A stretch of 64,000 bases of DNA. Origin: an uncultured Eubacterium sp. GTDB taxonomy: Bacteria; Bacillota; Clostridia; Lachnospirales; Lachnospiraceae. A program made the position numbers and the translations under genes. This document shows positions 18,099-26,423 of this stretch, piece by piece (position 1 is the first letter of the stretch; the number at the start of each line of letters is the position of its first letter). Under the pieces are notes generated by a model that was not told the origin of the DNA, ran no database searches, and worked only from the letters and a program-made list of their open reading frames with translations. Where the stretch lies: assembly GCA_934316845.1 (NCBI GenBank), contig CAKRDZ010000013.1:11874-75873 (forward strand). The letters run 5' to 3'.

Positions 18099-18473
18099 AT
18101 GACAGTAAAAGAATATTATGAGGCAATCGGTGGAAGTTATGATGATGTAATGTCCAGGCTGCCGATGGAATCGATGGTAGAGCGTTTTCTTCAGAAATTC
18201 AAAGAAGATAAATCCTTCGATCAGCTTACCGAGGCCGTACAGCAGATGGATTGTGACGCGATATTTAAAGCGGTGCATACGTTAAAAGGTGTGGCACTCA
18301 ACCTGGGACTTGCGAGAGTATCAGAGGCAAGCAAGAATCTGACGGAGCTGGTGCGCGGGAAAGAAGAAAAAGGAGATGCGGTGCCGGCAGAACTTCAGGA
18401 AGAAGTAAAGAAGGCATATGAGACACTTGCGGAAGATTACCGCGTAACAGTCGAAAAACTGGCCGAACTTTAA
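18099..18473 (+). CDS. Stand-alone Hpt phosphotransfer protein
   Basis: A 124-residue helical protein. FKAVHTLKGVALNLGL is the classic Hpt helix with the phospho-accepting His in HTLKG at about residue 54. Such proteins relay phosphate between hybrid histidine kinases and response regulators. No hybrid kinase lies in the window, so its partner is elsewhere. It follows the zinc-ribbon gene by 17 bp and likely shares its promoter; a link between the two is unproven. Confidence 0.88.
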   Translation: MTVKEYYEAIGGSYDDVMSRLPMESMVERFLQKFKEDKSFDQLTEAVQQMDCDAIFKAVHTLKGVALNLGLARVSEASKNLTELVRGKEEKGDAVPAELQEEVKKAYETLAEDYRVTVEKLAEL

Positions 18474-18535
18474 AACCTGAAACCGCGGAAACAAGGGCGT
18501 TTTCAAAAAATATATCAGAAAAATTAAAAAAAGTC

Positions 18536-18564
18536 TTGCATTTGCAGGATTTTTTTTATATAAT
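18536..18564 (+). promoter_or_regulatory. Promoter of the Fur-like/DUF3793/flavodoxin operon
   Basis: TTGCAT (18536-18541), 17 bases, TATAAT (18559-18564), with a palindromic operator starting 2 bp downstream. Confidence 0.7.
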
Positions 18565-18566
18565 GA

Positions 18567-18582
18567 GTTAGTAATAACTAAC
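18567..18582. promoter_or_regulatory. Candidate metal-regulator operator GTTAGT-N4-ACTAAC
   Basis: GTTAGTAATAACTAAC is a 6+6 bp inverted repeat with a 4-base centre, placed just after the -10 box over the likely transcription start. The same arms and spacing occur at 30735-30750 on the feoA promoter. The outline TTAG-N6-CTAA resembles DtxR/IdeR boxes. Confidence 0.6.
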
Positions 18583-18645
18583 ATAAGTTATACACATAAT
18601 ACAAAAAGTAGTTACACATAATCAAGAGATATGGAGGACTTGATC

Positions 18646-19086
18646 ATGGAAAATGAAAAACGTGAATTTATTATAAAAAAACTGAAAGAAAAGGGCTTTC
18701 GTATCACCAGACAGCGCAGAATGCTTTTGGATGTCATTCTTGCCAATGAATGTTCCAGCTGCAAAGAAATATTTTTTGAAGCATCACGCCGCGACAATGG
18801 GATCGGAACCGCAACCGTATACCGCATGGTAAATCTGCTGGAAGAGATTGGTGCGATCGACCGCAAAAATATGTATAAAATTTCTTATCCAAAGGACTGC
18901 TCGCTGGAAGAAGCGTGTATCGTAGAGATGAGTGATGATTCGACGTGCCGTCTGTCCGCGAAAAAGTGGAATGAGGTACTGTATGCCGGTCTGGAAGCAT
19001 GTGGATATCTGAAAGGCCGCGAAGTAAAGGGAATCATTTTGCATCCTTGCAGCTGTGAGCAGGAGGAATTAGGGCATGCCGTATGA
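18646..19086 (+). CDS. Fur-family regulator lacking the usual His metal site
   Basis: Start chosen at ATG 18646, since GGAGG at 18632-18637 makes the ATG at 18631 part of the ribosome site. The 146 residues begin with a Fur-type winged helix (RITRQRRMLLDVIL; GIGTATVYRMVNLLEEIGAI). The region where Fur, Zur and PerR carry the HHxH metal site reads YPKDCSLEEACIVE and holds no His pair. Several Cys and a late HPCSC remain. It may use another ligand set or respond to something else. It overlaps the next gene by 11 bp and starts an operon with DUF3793 and flavodoxin. The operator upstream looks DtxR-like. Confidence 0.8.
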   Translation: MENEKREFIIKKLKEKGFRITRQRRMLLDVILANECSSCKEIFFEASRRDNGIGTATVYRMVNLLEEIGAIDRKNMYKISYPKDCSLEEACIVEMSDDSTCRLSAKKWNEVLYAGLEACGYLKGREVKGIILHPCSCEQEELGHAV

Positions 19087-19681
19087 GCAGATGAAAGAAT
19101 ATCACAGCAGAGGAATTAAAGAATCCGTCAACATATTGATGGCGATGCATTGTGGACCGATGCTGCGCGGACTTCGAAATGAAGTTATCTTATCTGTGGA
19201 AAACCGGTTGATGAAAGAGATGATATCCCAGTTACAGGATACACCGTATGGTTATCTGATCTTAAACCGGGGCAGGAAAAAATGCCTTGTCATGCTGTAT
19301 CACATCGAAAGATTTTGCCGGTATATTTCCCAAAAAGAAATTATAGAGGCGCTGGACAGATTTGACTACGGATTGTCGGAGGAAAAAAGTCCGCAGGAGA
19401 ACATGATACGGGCGCTGTTTGGGATTGCACAGGCGATGTCCGAATATTATGAAGGCAGAAAAGAGTTTCCGCATGAACTGGGATATATCCTGGAATATCC
19501 ACTGCATGATGTAGAAATGTTCATTAAAAATCAGGGACAGAATTCTCTGATGACCGGATATTGGAAAGTTTATGACAATCTGGAAAAAGCAAAAGAAACC
19601 TTTAAGAAGTATGATCAGGTGAGAGAACAGGCGATTGCAGATGTTATGGCAGGCAAAATGTTTTACGAGCTTGCTGTATAA
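19076..19681 (+). CDS. DUF3793-family protein
   Basis: A 201-residue soluble protein. Recognisable parts are HCGPMLRGLR near the N-terminus, LVMLYHIERFCRYI in the middle, and PHELGYILEYPLHDVEMFI, which together fit DUF3793. The function is unknown. Genes of this family are often next to flavodoxins and Fur-type regulators in Clostridia, as here, which hints at iron-limited metabolism or heme/iron handling. It overlaps the Fur-like gene by 11 bp, and flavodoxin follows after 44 bp. The ATG at 19076 has GGAGG 9 bases before it. Confidence 0.78.
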   Translation: MPYEQMKEYHSRGIKESVNILMAMHCGPMLRGLRNEVILSVENRLMKEMISQLQDTPYGYLILNRGRKKCLVMLYHIERFCRYISQKEIIEALDRFDYGLSEEKSPQENMIRALFGIAQAMSEYYEGRKEFPHELGYILEYPLHDVEMFIKNQGQNSLMTGYWKVYDNLEKAKETFKKYDQVREQAIADVMAGKMFYELAV

Positions 19682-19725
19682 TCAATAAATGAAATGTGCG
19701 ACGCACAGGAAAATGGAGGTAAAAA

Positions 19726-20151
19726 ATGAGCAAAGTTAGTATTGTTTACTGGAGTGGAACCGGAAATACACAAAAAATGGCAGAGGCTGTTGCAGAAGGC
19801 GTAAAAGAAGCCGGAGCAGAAGCAGATCTGAAATTTGTGTCTGCTGCAACAGTAGACGAACTTGCTGCAGAACCGGCATTTGCCCTTGGATGCCCTTCGA
19901 TGGGAGCAGAGGAACTTGAGGATGCTGAAATGGAGCCATTTATGGCTGAGTTGGAAAGCAAGATTTCCGGTAAAAAGATTGCCTTATTCGGTTCTTACGG
20001 ATGGGGCGGCGGTGAATGGATGCGTGACTGGGAAGCGCGTGTTCAGAGTGCCGGCGCAACCGTTGTAAACGGAGAAGGCATCATAGTAAACGGAGAGCCT
20101 GACGATGATACCATCGAGGAATTAAAGGCTCTCGGCAAAGCATTGGTATAA
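19726..20151 (+). CDS. Flavodoxin
   Basis: A 141-residue short-chain flavodoxin. The FMN phosphate loop is YWSGTGNTQKMA (residues 6-17). The second FMN loop is near LGCPSMGAEELED, and SYGWGGGEWM is the third loop. Flavodoxins replace ferredoxins as low-potential electron carriers when iron is short. Location behind a Fur-like gene, and behind a candidate metal operator, fits that role. Ribosome site GGAGG. A MITE copy and a strong terminator follow. Confidence 0.93.
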   Translation: MSKVSIVYWSGTGNTQKMAEAVAEGVKEAGAEADLKFVSAATVDELAAEPAFALGCPSMGAEELEDAEMEPFMAELESKISGKKIALFGSYGWGGGEWMRDWEARVQSAGATVVNGEGIIVNGEPDDDTIEELKALGKALV

Positions 20152-20163
20152 ATCTCCTTTCAT

Positions 20164-20254
20164 TAACTATTAGGGTCAGTGTGTGAAAGTAAATGTCTCT
20201 TACGTGCAAGCACGACAAGCCATTTATTTTCACACATTGATCCTGAATAGTTAC
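20164..20254. mobile_element. MITE-like element, copy B (91 bp, inverted orientation)
   Basis: Reverse-complemented, it matches the left half of the long copies: end GTAACTATTCAGGATCAATG, core CGTGCTTGCACGTAAGAG, and a closing arm. Only the first hairpin module is present. Flanking 8-mers CCTTTCAT (20156-20163) and CTTTTTAT (20255-20262) agree at 6 of 8 bases with two transitions, an aged target duplication. It lies between flavodoxin and its terminator, so it would be in the 3' end of the mRNA. Confidence 0.75.
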
Positions 20255-20298
20255 CTTTTTATAGAATGCTTTAGCGAAAAAACGATAGAATCCAAAGC

Positions 20299-20391
20299 AA
20301 AAAATCCGATCATGAGCATAGCAGCTTCTGACAACTATCACTGCGGCACTTCGAAAGAGGCTGCGTCAGAAGACTCATGATCGGATTTTTT
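20299..20391 (+). terminator. Long terminator hairpin after flavodoxin
   Basis: An 18-bp arm (20299-20316) pairs perfectly with 20374-20391 around a core ATCCGATCATGAG. An inner GCTTCTGAC/GTCAGAAG stem lies inside, and TTTTTT ends the hairpin. It insulates the following GH127 gene. Confidence 0.85.
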
Positions 20392-20477
20392 GACACTTTT
20401 TATCCTGTTTCGATATTTTCTGTAAGACTTCAATGCGGTATAATGAAAATAGTAAAAGACGGAGGGAAGGAAAACAA

Positions 20478-22502
20478 ATGGATCAACAGAGCAAAGGTAT
20501 TTCATTAAAGAAAATAAAAGTTACAGATCGTTTTTTGAAACGTGAGATGGAACTTGCGAGGACAGAGGTGATCCCGTATCAATGGGATGCACTCAATGAC
20601 AACGTCGATGGGGCAGAGCCAAGTTTCTGTATGCGCAATTTCAAACTGGCGGCAAAACTGGGAGAAAGACGGAGAGCACAGGGACAGGAAAGTCTTCCGG
20701 TATGGACGACCGAAGAATTTAATCTGGTGCCGGAAAAAGGCAGACCGATGGAAGACCGGTTTTACGGATTTGTGTTCCAGGATACCGATTTTTCCAAATG
20801 GATCGAGGCAGTTGGCTATTCTCTGGCGGCGCACCCGGATCCGGAACTTGAAAAACTGGCGGATGAGGCGATTGACATTGTGTGTGCGGCACAGTATGAG
20901 GATGGGTATCTTGACACCTTTTATATCATCAACGATCCGTCGAAGCGGCTTACCAATCTGCGTGACCACCACGAATTGTACTGCTTTGGGCATCTGACCG
21001 AAGGGGCAGTCGCTTATTATGAAGGGACGGGAAAAGACAAATTGCTGAAAGCGGCGATTCGTTTTGCGGATTACGTCGAAGCACATTTTGGAGAAGAACC
21101 GGGAAAATGCAAAGGCTATCCGGGACATGAGATCGCGGAGATGGCGTTGGGGAGACTGTATGAACTCACTGGCGAAGACCGCTATCTGAAACTTGCGGCA
21201 TTTTTTGTAGATGAGCGTGGAAAAAAACCGTATTATTTTGATAAAGAACATGGAATTGTGAGAGATCCGGGCGAGGTCAATGACGATTATTATCATCAGG
21301 CACACCTTCCGGTACGCGAGCAGAAAGAGGCGGTGGGACACGCCGTGCGTGCGGTCTATCTCTACACAGGGATGGCAATAATTGCCAAATATAAAAACGA
21401 CGATACGCTGCAGACCGCTTGTGAACGCTTGTGGGACAGCATGACAAATGAAAAAATGTATATTACAGGAGGAATCGGTGGTACGCCGGAGGGAGAGGCA
21501 TTTTCCTATCCGTTCCATCTGCCGAACGATCGTATGTACAACGAGAGCTGTGCGGCGATCGGACTGGCATTTTTTGCCAGAAGAATGCTGGAAATGTCCC
21601 CGAAAAATAAGTATGCGGACGCAATGGAACGCGCGATATATAATACCGTTCTTGGCGGCATGGCGTTGGACGGAAAAAGTTTCTTTTATGTGAATCCGAT
21701 GGAGGCTTATCCGGAGGGAGTCCGCCACGATGCGCAGTTAAAGCATGTGGTACTTCCGCGGCAAAAATGGTTTGGGTGCGCCTGCTGTCCGCCAAACATC
21801 AATCGGATTTTGAACTCGGTGGCGCAGTATGCGTACAGTGAAAATGAAGATACTCTGTTTATGCATTTGTATTGCGGCGCAGATATTGATACCGCATTTT
21901 CCGGCAAAAAAGTGAAGATTCGGGTGACATCCGCTTATCCATGGGAGGAAAATGTTCAGATTTCATTTGAGATGAAAGAGGCCGTATCTTTTACATATGC
22001 GATCCGTCTGCCGGGCTGGTGTGCGGAGGCAAAAGTACTGGTAAATGGCGGGGAGGCCTGTGGAGAAGAAAAAGACGGCTATCTGTACATTTCCAGAAAT
22101 TGGGAAAATGGCGACCGCATAGACTGCACATTTCCGATGAAAGCGCTGTATTATCAGGCGGATACCAGAGTGCGCGACGATATCGGAAAAGCAGCATTGA
22201 TGCGCGGGCCGATCGTATATTGCGTGGAAGAGGCGGATAATGGAAAAGAATTGTCCCTTCTTCAGGCAGATGTCTCGTGTGAACCTCAGATCATAGAAGA
22301 AAAATGGGATCTTGCCGGGGCGGAAGATGTCGTCCGGCTACGGGGCAGAGGACGTCGGATCGTGCCGCAGGAAGGCAGGCTTTATCAGCCGTTTTGCGGT
22401 TATCAGTATGAAGAAACAGACATTACATTTATCCCGTATTATACCTGGTGCAACCGCGGTGTCGGTGAGATGAAAGTCTTTTTACCGATCGCCGGTATCT
22501 GA
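20478..22502 (+). CDS. GH127-family beta-L-arabinofuranosidase-like enzyme
   Basis: Start at ATG 20478 after GGAGGGAAGG. The product is 674 residues, the usual family size, with no signal peptide. GH127 (formerly DUF1680) uses a zinc-bound Cys nucleophile. YNESCAAIG gives Glu356 and Cys358, and GCACCPPNINR gives Cys436 and Cys437; these align with Glu338, Cys340, Cys417 and Cys418 of the Bifidobacterium enzyme HypBA1 at a constant offset of 18-19. All zinc and catalytic residues are thus kept. It likely releases L-arabinose from imported arabino-oligosaccharides or glycopeptides. The 3' end overlaps a convergent AraC-type gene by 21 bp, its probable regulator. Confidence 0.92.
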   Translation: MDQQSKGISLKKIKVTDRFLKREMELARTEVIPYQWDALNDNVDGAEPSFCMRNFKLAAKLGERRRAQGQESLPVWTTEEFNLVPEKGRPMEDRFYGFVFQDTDFSKWIEAVGYSLAAHPDPELEKLADEAIDIVCAAQYEDGYLDTFYIINDPSKRLTNLRDHHELYCFGHLTEGAVAYYEGTGKDKLLKAAIRFADYVEAHFGEEPGKCKGYPGHEIAEMALGRLYELTGEDRYLKLAAFFVDERGKKPYYFDKEHGIVRDPGEVNDDYYHQAHLPVREQKEAVGHAVRAVYLYTGMAIIAKYKNDDTLQTACERLWDSMTNEKMYITGGIGGTPEGEAFSYPFHLPNDRMYNESCAAIGLAFFARRMLEMSPKNKYADAMERAIYNTVLGGMALDGKSFFYVNPMEAYPEGVRHDAQLKHVVLPRQKWFGCACCPPNINRILNSVAQYAYSENEDTLFMHLYCGADIDTAFSGKKVKIRVTSAYPWEENVQISFEMKEAVSFTYAIRLPGWCAEAKVLVNGGEACGEEKDGYLYISRNWENGDRIDCTFPMKALYYQADTRVRDDIGKAALMRGPIVYCVEEADNGKELSLLQADVSCEPQIIEEKWDLAGAEDVVRLRGRGRRIVPQEGRLYQPFCGYQYEETDITFIPYYTWCNRGVGEMKVFLPIAGI

Positions 22503-23342
22503 AAAACGAGTACGCGTCGCATGGCCGGATTTACAGCGGTAATCTCTGGGAGTTTGGCCGGTGACGCGTTTAAATGTCCGCGAAAAATTGTGGTTGTCGG
22601 AAAAGCCAAGCTGATAAGCAATTTCCGTGATGCTCAACGGAGAGCCGGAGAGCATTTCTTTGGCTGCTTCCATCTGTTGTTCATTAATATATGTCTTTAA
22701 GTGCATTCCCGTTATCTTCGAAAAAATACTGGAGAGGTGGCGTGGGGAATATTGAAGATAACACGCAATTTCCTGCACTTTCACACCATGATTCCGATTC
22801 CAGTGTACATACGTCTTAATCTTTTCGCAAAGATCAATATTGTGCTGCGAAAATCCTTCTGCGCTCTGGTCATTTTGAAGAACTTTTCGGTTTAAATACA
22901 GCTGATTATGAAGTTCAAGCAGCAGGGCGCTCAGTAAAAAAGAAGATTGAGCCAGATTAACACAAGTTTGTTCATTGTGGTAAATCTGAGACAAAAGCGC
23001 CTGGACCTTGGAAAAATCTGGTATTTTTGCCTGAACAGGGAGCGGGAAAAAGGTAGTTTCCGATGTGCTGCCGGTATCCGGTAGACGAAAATGGAGCCAG
23101 TGAAAGGCACAGCAGGAAGGCTTCCATCCGTATTGGTGGCGGCAGGGTGCCATCAGGATATATTCTCCCTTGGAAACCGTATATTTTCCAAATTCGTCGG
23201 CGATGTAGAGAACGCCCTCATCGATAATCATTAATTCATATTCATGCAATGCCCGGCTGTAGTGAATCCAATCCGGAGACATCGTCGCTTCTTTGCCAAG
23301 CCATAAAAAATCAAGTGCTGTCTGGCTGGGAATCTGAAACAT
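22482..23342 (-). CDS. AraC-family regulator
   Basis: A 286-residue protein with a cupin-like N-terminal half (YTVSKGEYILMAPCRHQYGW) and two C-terminal helix-turn-helix units: VQEIACYLQYSPRHLSSIFS and ITEIAYQLGFSDNHNFSRTF. AAGGGGG precedes the ATG. It is convergent with, and overlaps by 21 bp, the GH127 gene, so it is the probable sensor for the sugar released there; this rests on position only. It resembles the AraC protein at 5068 in layout but not closely in text. Confidence 0.9.
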   Translation of the reverse strand: MFQIPSQTALDFLWLGKEATMSPDWIHYSRALHEYELMIIDEGVLYIADEFGKYTVSKGEYILMAPCRHQYGWKPSCCAFHWLHFRLPDTGSTSETTFFPLPVQAKIPDFSKVQALLSQIYHNEQTCVNLAQSSFLLSALLLELHNQLYLNRKVLQNDQSAEGFSQHNIDLCEKIKTYVHWNRNHGVKVQEIACYLQYSPRHLSSIFSKITGMHLKTYINEQQMEAAKEMLSGSPLSITEIAYQLGFSDNHNFSRTFKRVTGQTPRDYRCKSGHATRTRFSDTGDR

Positions 23343-23489
23343 AAGTATCCCCCTTTCTTTTTATTTACGAATGATTTAGTTATATTATAGCGGAATGCGA
23401 ATTTGTGTCAAGTTTCGGCGTTTTTTGTTGAAAACAAAACATTAATATGTTATAATTTCTCTATAAACAAAATATGAATGGAGAATAAA

Positions 23490-23999
23490 ATGAGCTGGAT
23501 CGTATGGGTGATAACAGTAATGATTGTTTTTATATGTATTGCTGTTGTTACTATTTTTTATAATTTGACAAAATTACAGGAAGAGACACGGGAAAAATAT
23601 CTCGAAGTAGACGGCTGCCAGATGGAAAAATGGAGTATGGTAAAGCAGCTTTTGGGGTATGTCGAGAGCTATCACGAAGAGGGCAGGACATTTGAGAAAG
23701 CTCACGCTGTCTTAGACAGGGATTTTTTGCTGACCGGAAAGGAAGAACGGGCTTTTCTTTATCGCCAAATGGAGGAAATTCTCGCAGCACTTATTGTTGA
23801 GGTAAAAGAACATGGGAATCTGCAATGCGAAGAAAAGATACGTAATCTCTGTATAAAGCTAAATAATGAAGCAGGCAGGTATCATACGGCAGAAGCGCAG
23901 TACAATCAATGCGTATCGAGATACAATGCGCAGATTGAGAAAATACCGGACAAATATGTAGCCGCAGTATTTGGCTTGAAAAAACAACCAAGATTATAA
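23490..23999 (+). CDS. Divergent LemA-like membrane protein
   Basis: Start set at ATG 23490, which has GGAG 6 bases ahead; the ATG at 23478 overlaps that site. The 169 residues begin with one membrane helix (3-24), then a helical domain. MVKQLLGYVESYHEEGRTFEKAH, split over about residues 50-72, and YNQCVSRYNAQIEKIPDKYVA near the end follow the LemA pattern (NLVETVKGYAxHE ... YNxxVxxYNxxIxxFP). The match is distant. LemA proteins are membrane helical bundles of unclear function. The next gene, 15 bp on, encodes a 7TM signalling-like protein. Confidence 0.65.
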   Translation: MSWIVWVITVMIVFICIAVVTIFYNLTKLQEETREKYLEVDGCQMEKWSMVKQLLGYVESYHEEGRTFEKAHAVLDRDFLLTGKEERAFLYRQMEEILAALIVEVKEHGNLQCEEKIRNLCIKLNNEAGRYHTAEAQYNQCVSRYNAQIEKIPDKYVAAVFGLKKQPRL

Positions 24000-24014
24000 G
24001 GAAAGGGTGTTTGA

Positions 24015-25601
24015 ATGAAAAAACATCGTGTAAGATACGGCTATGCAATAAGTGTGATCGTGATTGTTCTTATGACGATCTTTTTCTGCATACGCTCGTA
24101 TCATCTGGGGGAATATGAGGGAGCATTTAGTCAGTCAGAAGTGACAGAACTCAACGATGTCTGGACGAAAACGCCGGACGTCAGCGAAACAGAGGATAAT
24201 GACTCGTATCTGGTATATTCGTATACGACAAAAAATGAAGAGCCGCGTCATCAGGTGCTTGCAATTGAAAGTTACTGGTCGATGATGGAAGTATTTGTCG
24301 GCGAAAATAAAGTATTTGAGTGCAAAAAGGACAACCACGACAGAGGAATTATTGTGCGGTGGGTTGATCTGCCGGATGACATTTCCGGAAAAACCATACG
24401 CATCCGCACATTAAATGATGAAAAAGCATTGAATCTGAAGCTGATCGGAACGTGCTGTCTGGGGCAGAAAGATGCAATATTAACACGTATGCTCCTTAAA
24501 AATATATACGTGGTAATCTTCGCAATCATTACCCTTTTGGCATCCGTGACCCTGCTTTTTACAACCTTGCTTTTCCGCAGAAAAATACCGGACAAACTAG
24601 TGTCTGCTTTTATCAATCTTGGATTGTTTATTTTGGCGGCTGGTGTGTGGATTGTCGTAGATTCAAGACTGTTACAGTTCTTTACCGGACATGCGCCGGT
24701 TATTGCGCTGGTGTCCTATCTTGCCATGTATTTGATGCCGGTATTCTGCTTGATGTTTATCAAAGAAATGCTCAGCAGGCATTATCGGGTACTGGGATAT
24801 CTGGTATATGGCTTTGAAGGTCTGCTGATATTGTCCATATTTACTTACAAGATCACGTCGATTCCAATGTACCGCCTGGTGTATATCGAACATGTGCTGA
24901 TCCTCGTTTCGATGCTGTTTGCAATAAAATATTTGATCCAGGAACTGCAGTTGTATCAGAAAGCACTGATGCGGATGCTGACAAAAGGGATTGGGATTTT
25001 ATTTGTATTTGCCTTTATCGCGATTGTTGAATTTCACATCGATCACGATTCTTCTTATGCCGTCTTGTTTAGTCTGGGAATGCTTGTATTTATTGCCGTT
25101 ACATGGCGTGTGGGAATTGCCAGTTTGTTCCACCGGTTTGAAATGGACTACAGAGTGGCGGAACATAAAAACACAGACGAGTTTGATCCGATCTCCGGAA
25201 TGGAAAACGAGGAAGCGTTTCAACGATTCCGGAACACCGATGACGCTTCTGATGAATTGACCTATATTCGATTTGTCATTGAAAATGATATGGATTATCC
25301 GGAAAAAGATAAATGGAAATTTGAGCAGCTTATCCTTGATACGGCAGACTGCATCCAGACGATATTTGAATCGCGCGGAAAATGTTACTGCCTGAATGAC
25401 AGGGAATTTATGGTTGTTCTCAAATATATAAAATCAGTTCAGGTACAAGAGTGCCTGAAAAATGTAGAAGCCGTCATACAAAACAGAAACCGTCACAGAA
25501 GAGAACCAATTCAAATCCGTTATGCGTATGCGCAGATGCCGCAGGAATGCGATGAAGAGGTCGAGTTGTATGATCTGGTAGAAGAAAGAGTACATATATA
25601 A
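24015..25601 (+). CDS. 7TM membrane protein with degenerate GGDEF-like tail
   Basis: A 528-residue protein. An N-terminal helix (about 7-27) and an external domain of about 130 residues are followed by seven hydrophobic segments (about 165-370). The tail begins DPISGMENEEAFQRF, which resembles the start of GGDEF domains (DPLTGLxNRxAF), and later has NDREFMVVLK where GGDEF would be expected. The catalytic motif is absent, so diguanylate cyclase activity is unlikely. The layout is like 7TMR-DISM-type sensor proteins. It may be a degenerate receptor or a protein-binding sensor. Cotranscribed with the LemA-like gene. Confidence 0.65.
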   Translation: MKKHRVRYGYAISVIVIVLMTIFFCIRSYHLGEYEGAFSQSEVTELNDVWTKTPDVSETEDNDSYLVYSYTTKNEEPRHQVLAIESYWSMMEVFVGENKVFECKKDNHDRGIIVRWVDLPDDISGKTIRIRTLNDEKALNLKLIGTCCLGQKDAILTRMLLKNIYVVIFAIITLLASVTLLFTTLLFRRKIPDKLVSAFINLGLFILAAGVWIVVDSRLLQFFTGHAPVIALVSYLAMYLMPVFCLMFIKEMLSRHYRVLGYLVYGFEGLLILSIFTYKITSIPMYRLVYIEHVLILVSMLFAIKYLIQELQLYQKALMRMLTKGIGILFVFAFIAIVEFHIDHDSSYAVLFSLGMLVFIAVTWRVGIASLFHRFEMDYRVAEHKNTDEFDPISGMENEEAFQRFRNTDDASDELTYIRFVIENDMDYPEKDKWKFEQLILDTADCIQTIFESRGKCYCLNDREFMVVLKYIKSVQVQECLKNVEAVIQNRNRHRREPIQIRYAYAQMPQECDEEVELYDLVEERVHI

Positions 25602-25630
25602 AGGGCAGAGGATTGCTGTCCGGACAAGTA

Positions 25631-25665
25631 AAAAGAGATCCCGCTTTTGGAATCTCTTTTATTTT
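25631..25665 (+). terminator. Rho-independent terminator
   Basis: AAAAGAGAT (25631-25639) pairs with ATCTCTTTT (25652-25660), then ATTTTT. It closes the LemA-like/7TM operon. Beyond it, 25666-25845 is AT-rich and I see no gene there. Confidence 0.75.
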
Positions 25666-25845
25666 TGATATTATTATAAAGTATAAAGGCTTCGCAAATA
25701 GCGATTTGAACAAGTGACATCATAGTATAAGTAACGAAAAAAGTCAATAGCAGGAGGGCAAGAACTAATAACTATAAATTATTAAATGAAAAACATTATT
25801 AAACGAAGTTAAAGAAGAGTTTTGATTTATTTAATAAAGTGCCTA

Positions 25846-25916
25846 TGGACGAAACGGAAAAATCGTGTTATACTAAGTCAGTGAACAAAAAACGAAGGAT
25901 GTAACGGTTCCGTTAC
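25846..25916 (+). promoter_or_regulatory. Promoter and palindrome ahead of the lrp-panD-coaBC operon
   Basis: TGGACG (25846-25851), 17 bases, TATACT (25869-25874) is a plausible promoter. At 25901-25916, GTAACGGTTCCGTTAC is a perfect 7+7 bp palindrome with a 2-base centre, just downstream of the expected transcript start. It could be an operator for the Lrp-type protein encoded next. Confidence 0.5.
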
Positions 25917-25940
25917 CAGAAATAAAAGAGGGCGTCAGAT

Positions 25941-26390
25941 ATGAAAAACGATCAGTTAGATGCGATTGATAAAAAAATATTGACAATTTTACAAAAAGAT
26001 GCTAGAACACCTGTAAAGGACATTGCGCAGGAAGTCTTCCTGACGGCACCTGCTGTGTCGGCGAGGATCAATCACCTCGTGAAGCAGAATTACATTACCG
26101 GATTTCATGCAAGTCTGAATCCGGAACTGCTGGGATATCACATTAAAGCATTCATTAATCTTGAAGTTGCGCCGAAAGATAAACAGGAGTTCTATCCGTA
26201 TATTGAGAACTGGCCGAATGTGATCGAGTGCAACTGCGTGACAGGGGATTATTCGATGCTTTTGGAGGTTCAGTTTAAGAGTACGGACGAGCTGGATCAG
26301 TTTATCGGCGAATTGCAGGTATATGGAAGAACGAAGACACTTATCGTGTTTTCTACATCAGTAGAACACCGCGAAGTGGCAGTACAGTAA
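25941..26390 (+). CDS. Lrp/AsnC-family regulator
   Basis: A 149-residue protein of normal family length. The N-terminal helix-turn-helix is DAIDKKILTILQKDAR followed by VKDIAQEVFLTAPAVSARIN. The C-terminal RAM domain has NCVTGDYSMLLEVQF, matching the GxYDxxL-type effector region. It lies 33 bp before panD, so it may control pantothenate/CoA synthesis or sense an amino acid; Lrp regulation of panD is inferred from order only. A palindrome lies 24 bp before its ATG. Confidence 0.9.
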   Translation: MKNDQLDAIDKKILTILQKDARTPVKDIAQEVFLTAPAVSARINHLVKQNYITGFHASLNPELLGYHIKAFINLEVAPKDKQEFYPYIENWPNVIECNCVTGDYSMLLEVQFKSTDELDQFIGELQVYGRTKTLIVFSTSVEHREVAVQ

Positions 26391-26423
26391 CATTGAGTTG
26401 AAGAGAAAGAAGGATACAGTATT

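Noticed and set aside
20183..20380. Small open frame over MITE copy B
   Set aside because: It is made of element sequence plus a terminator; the same peptide pieces appear on the other strand of copy D.
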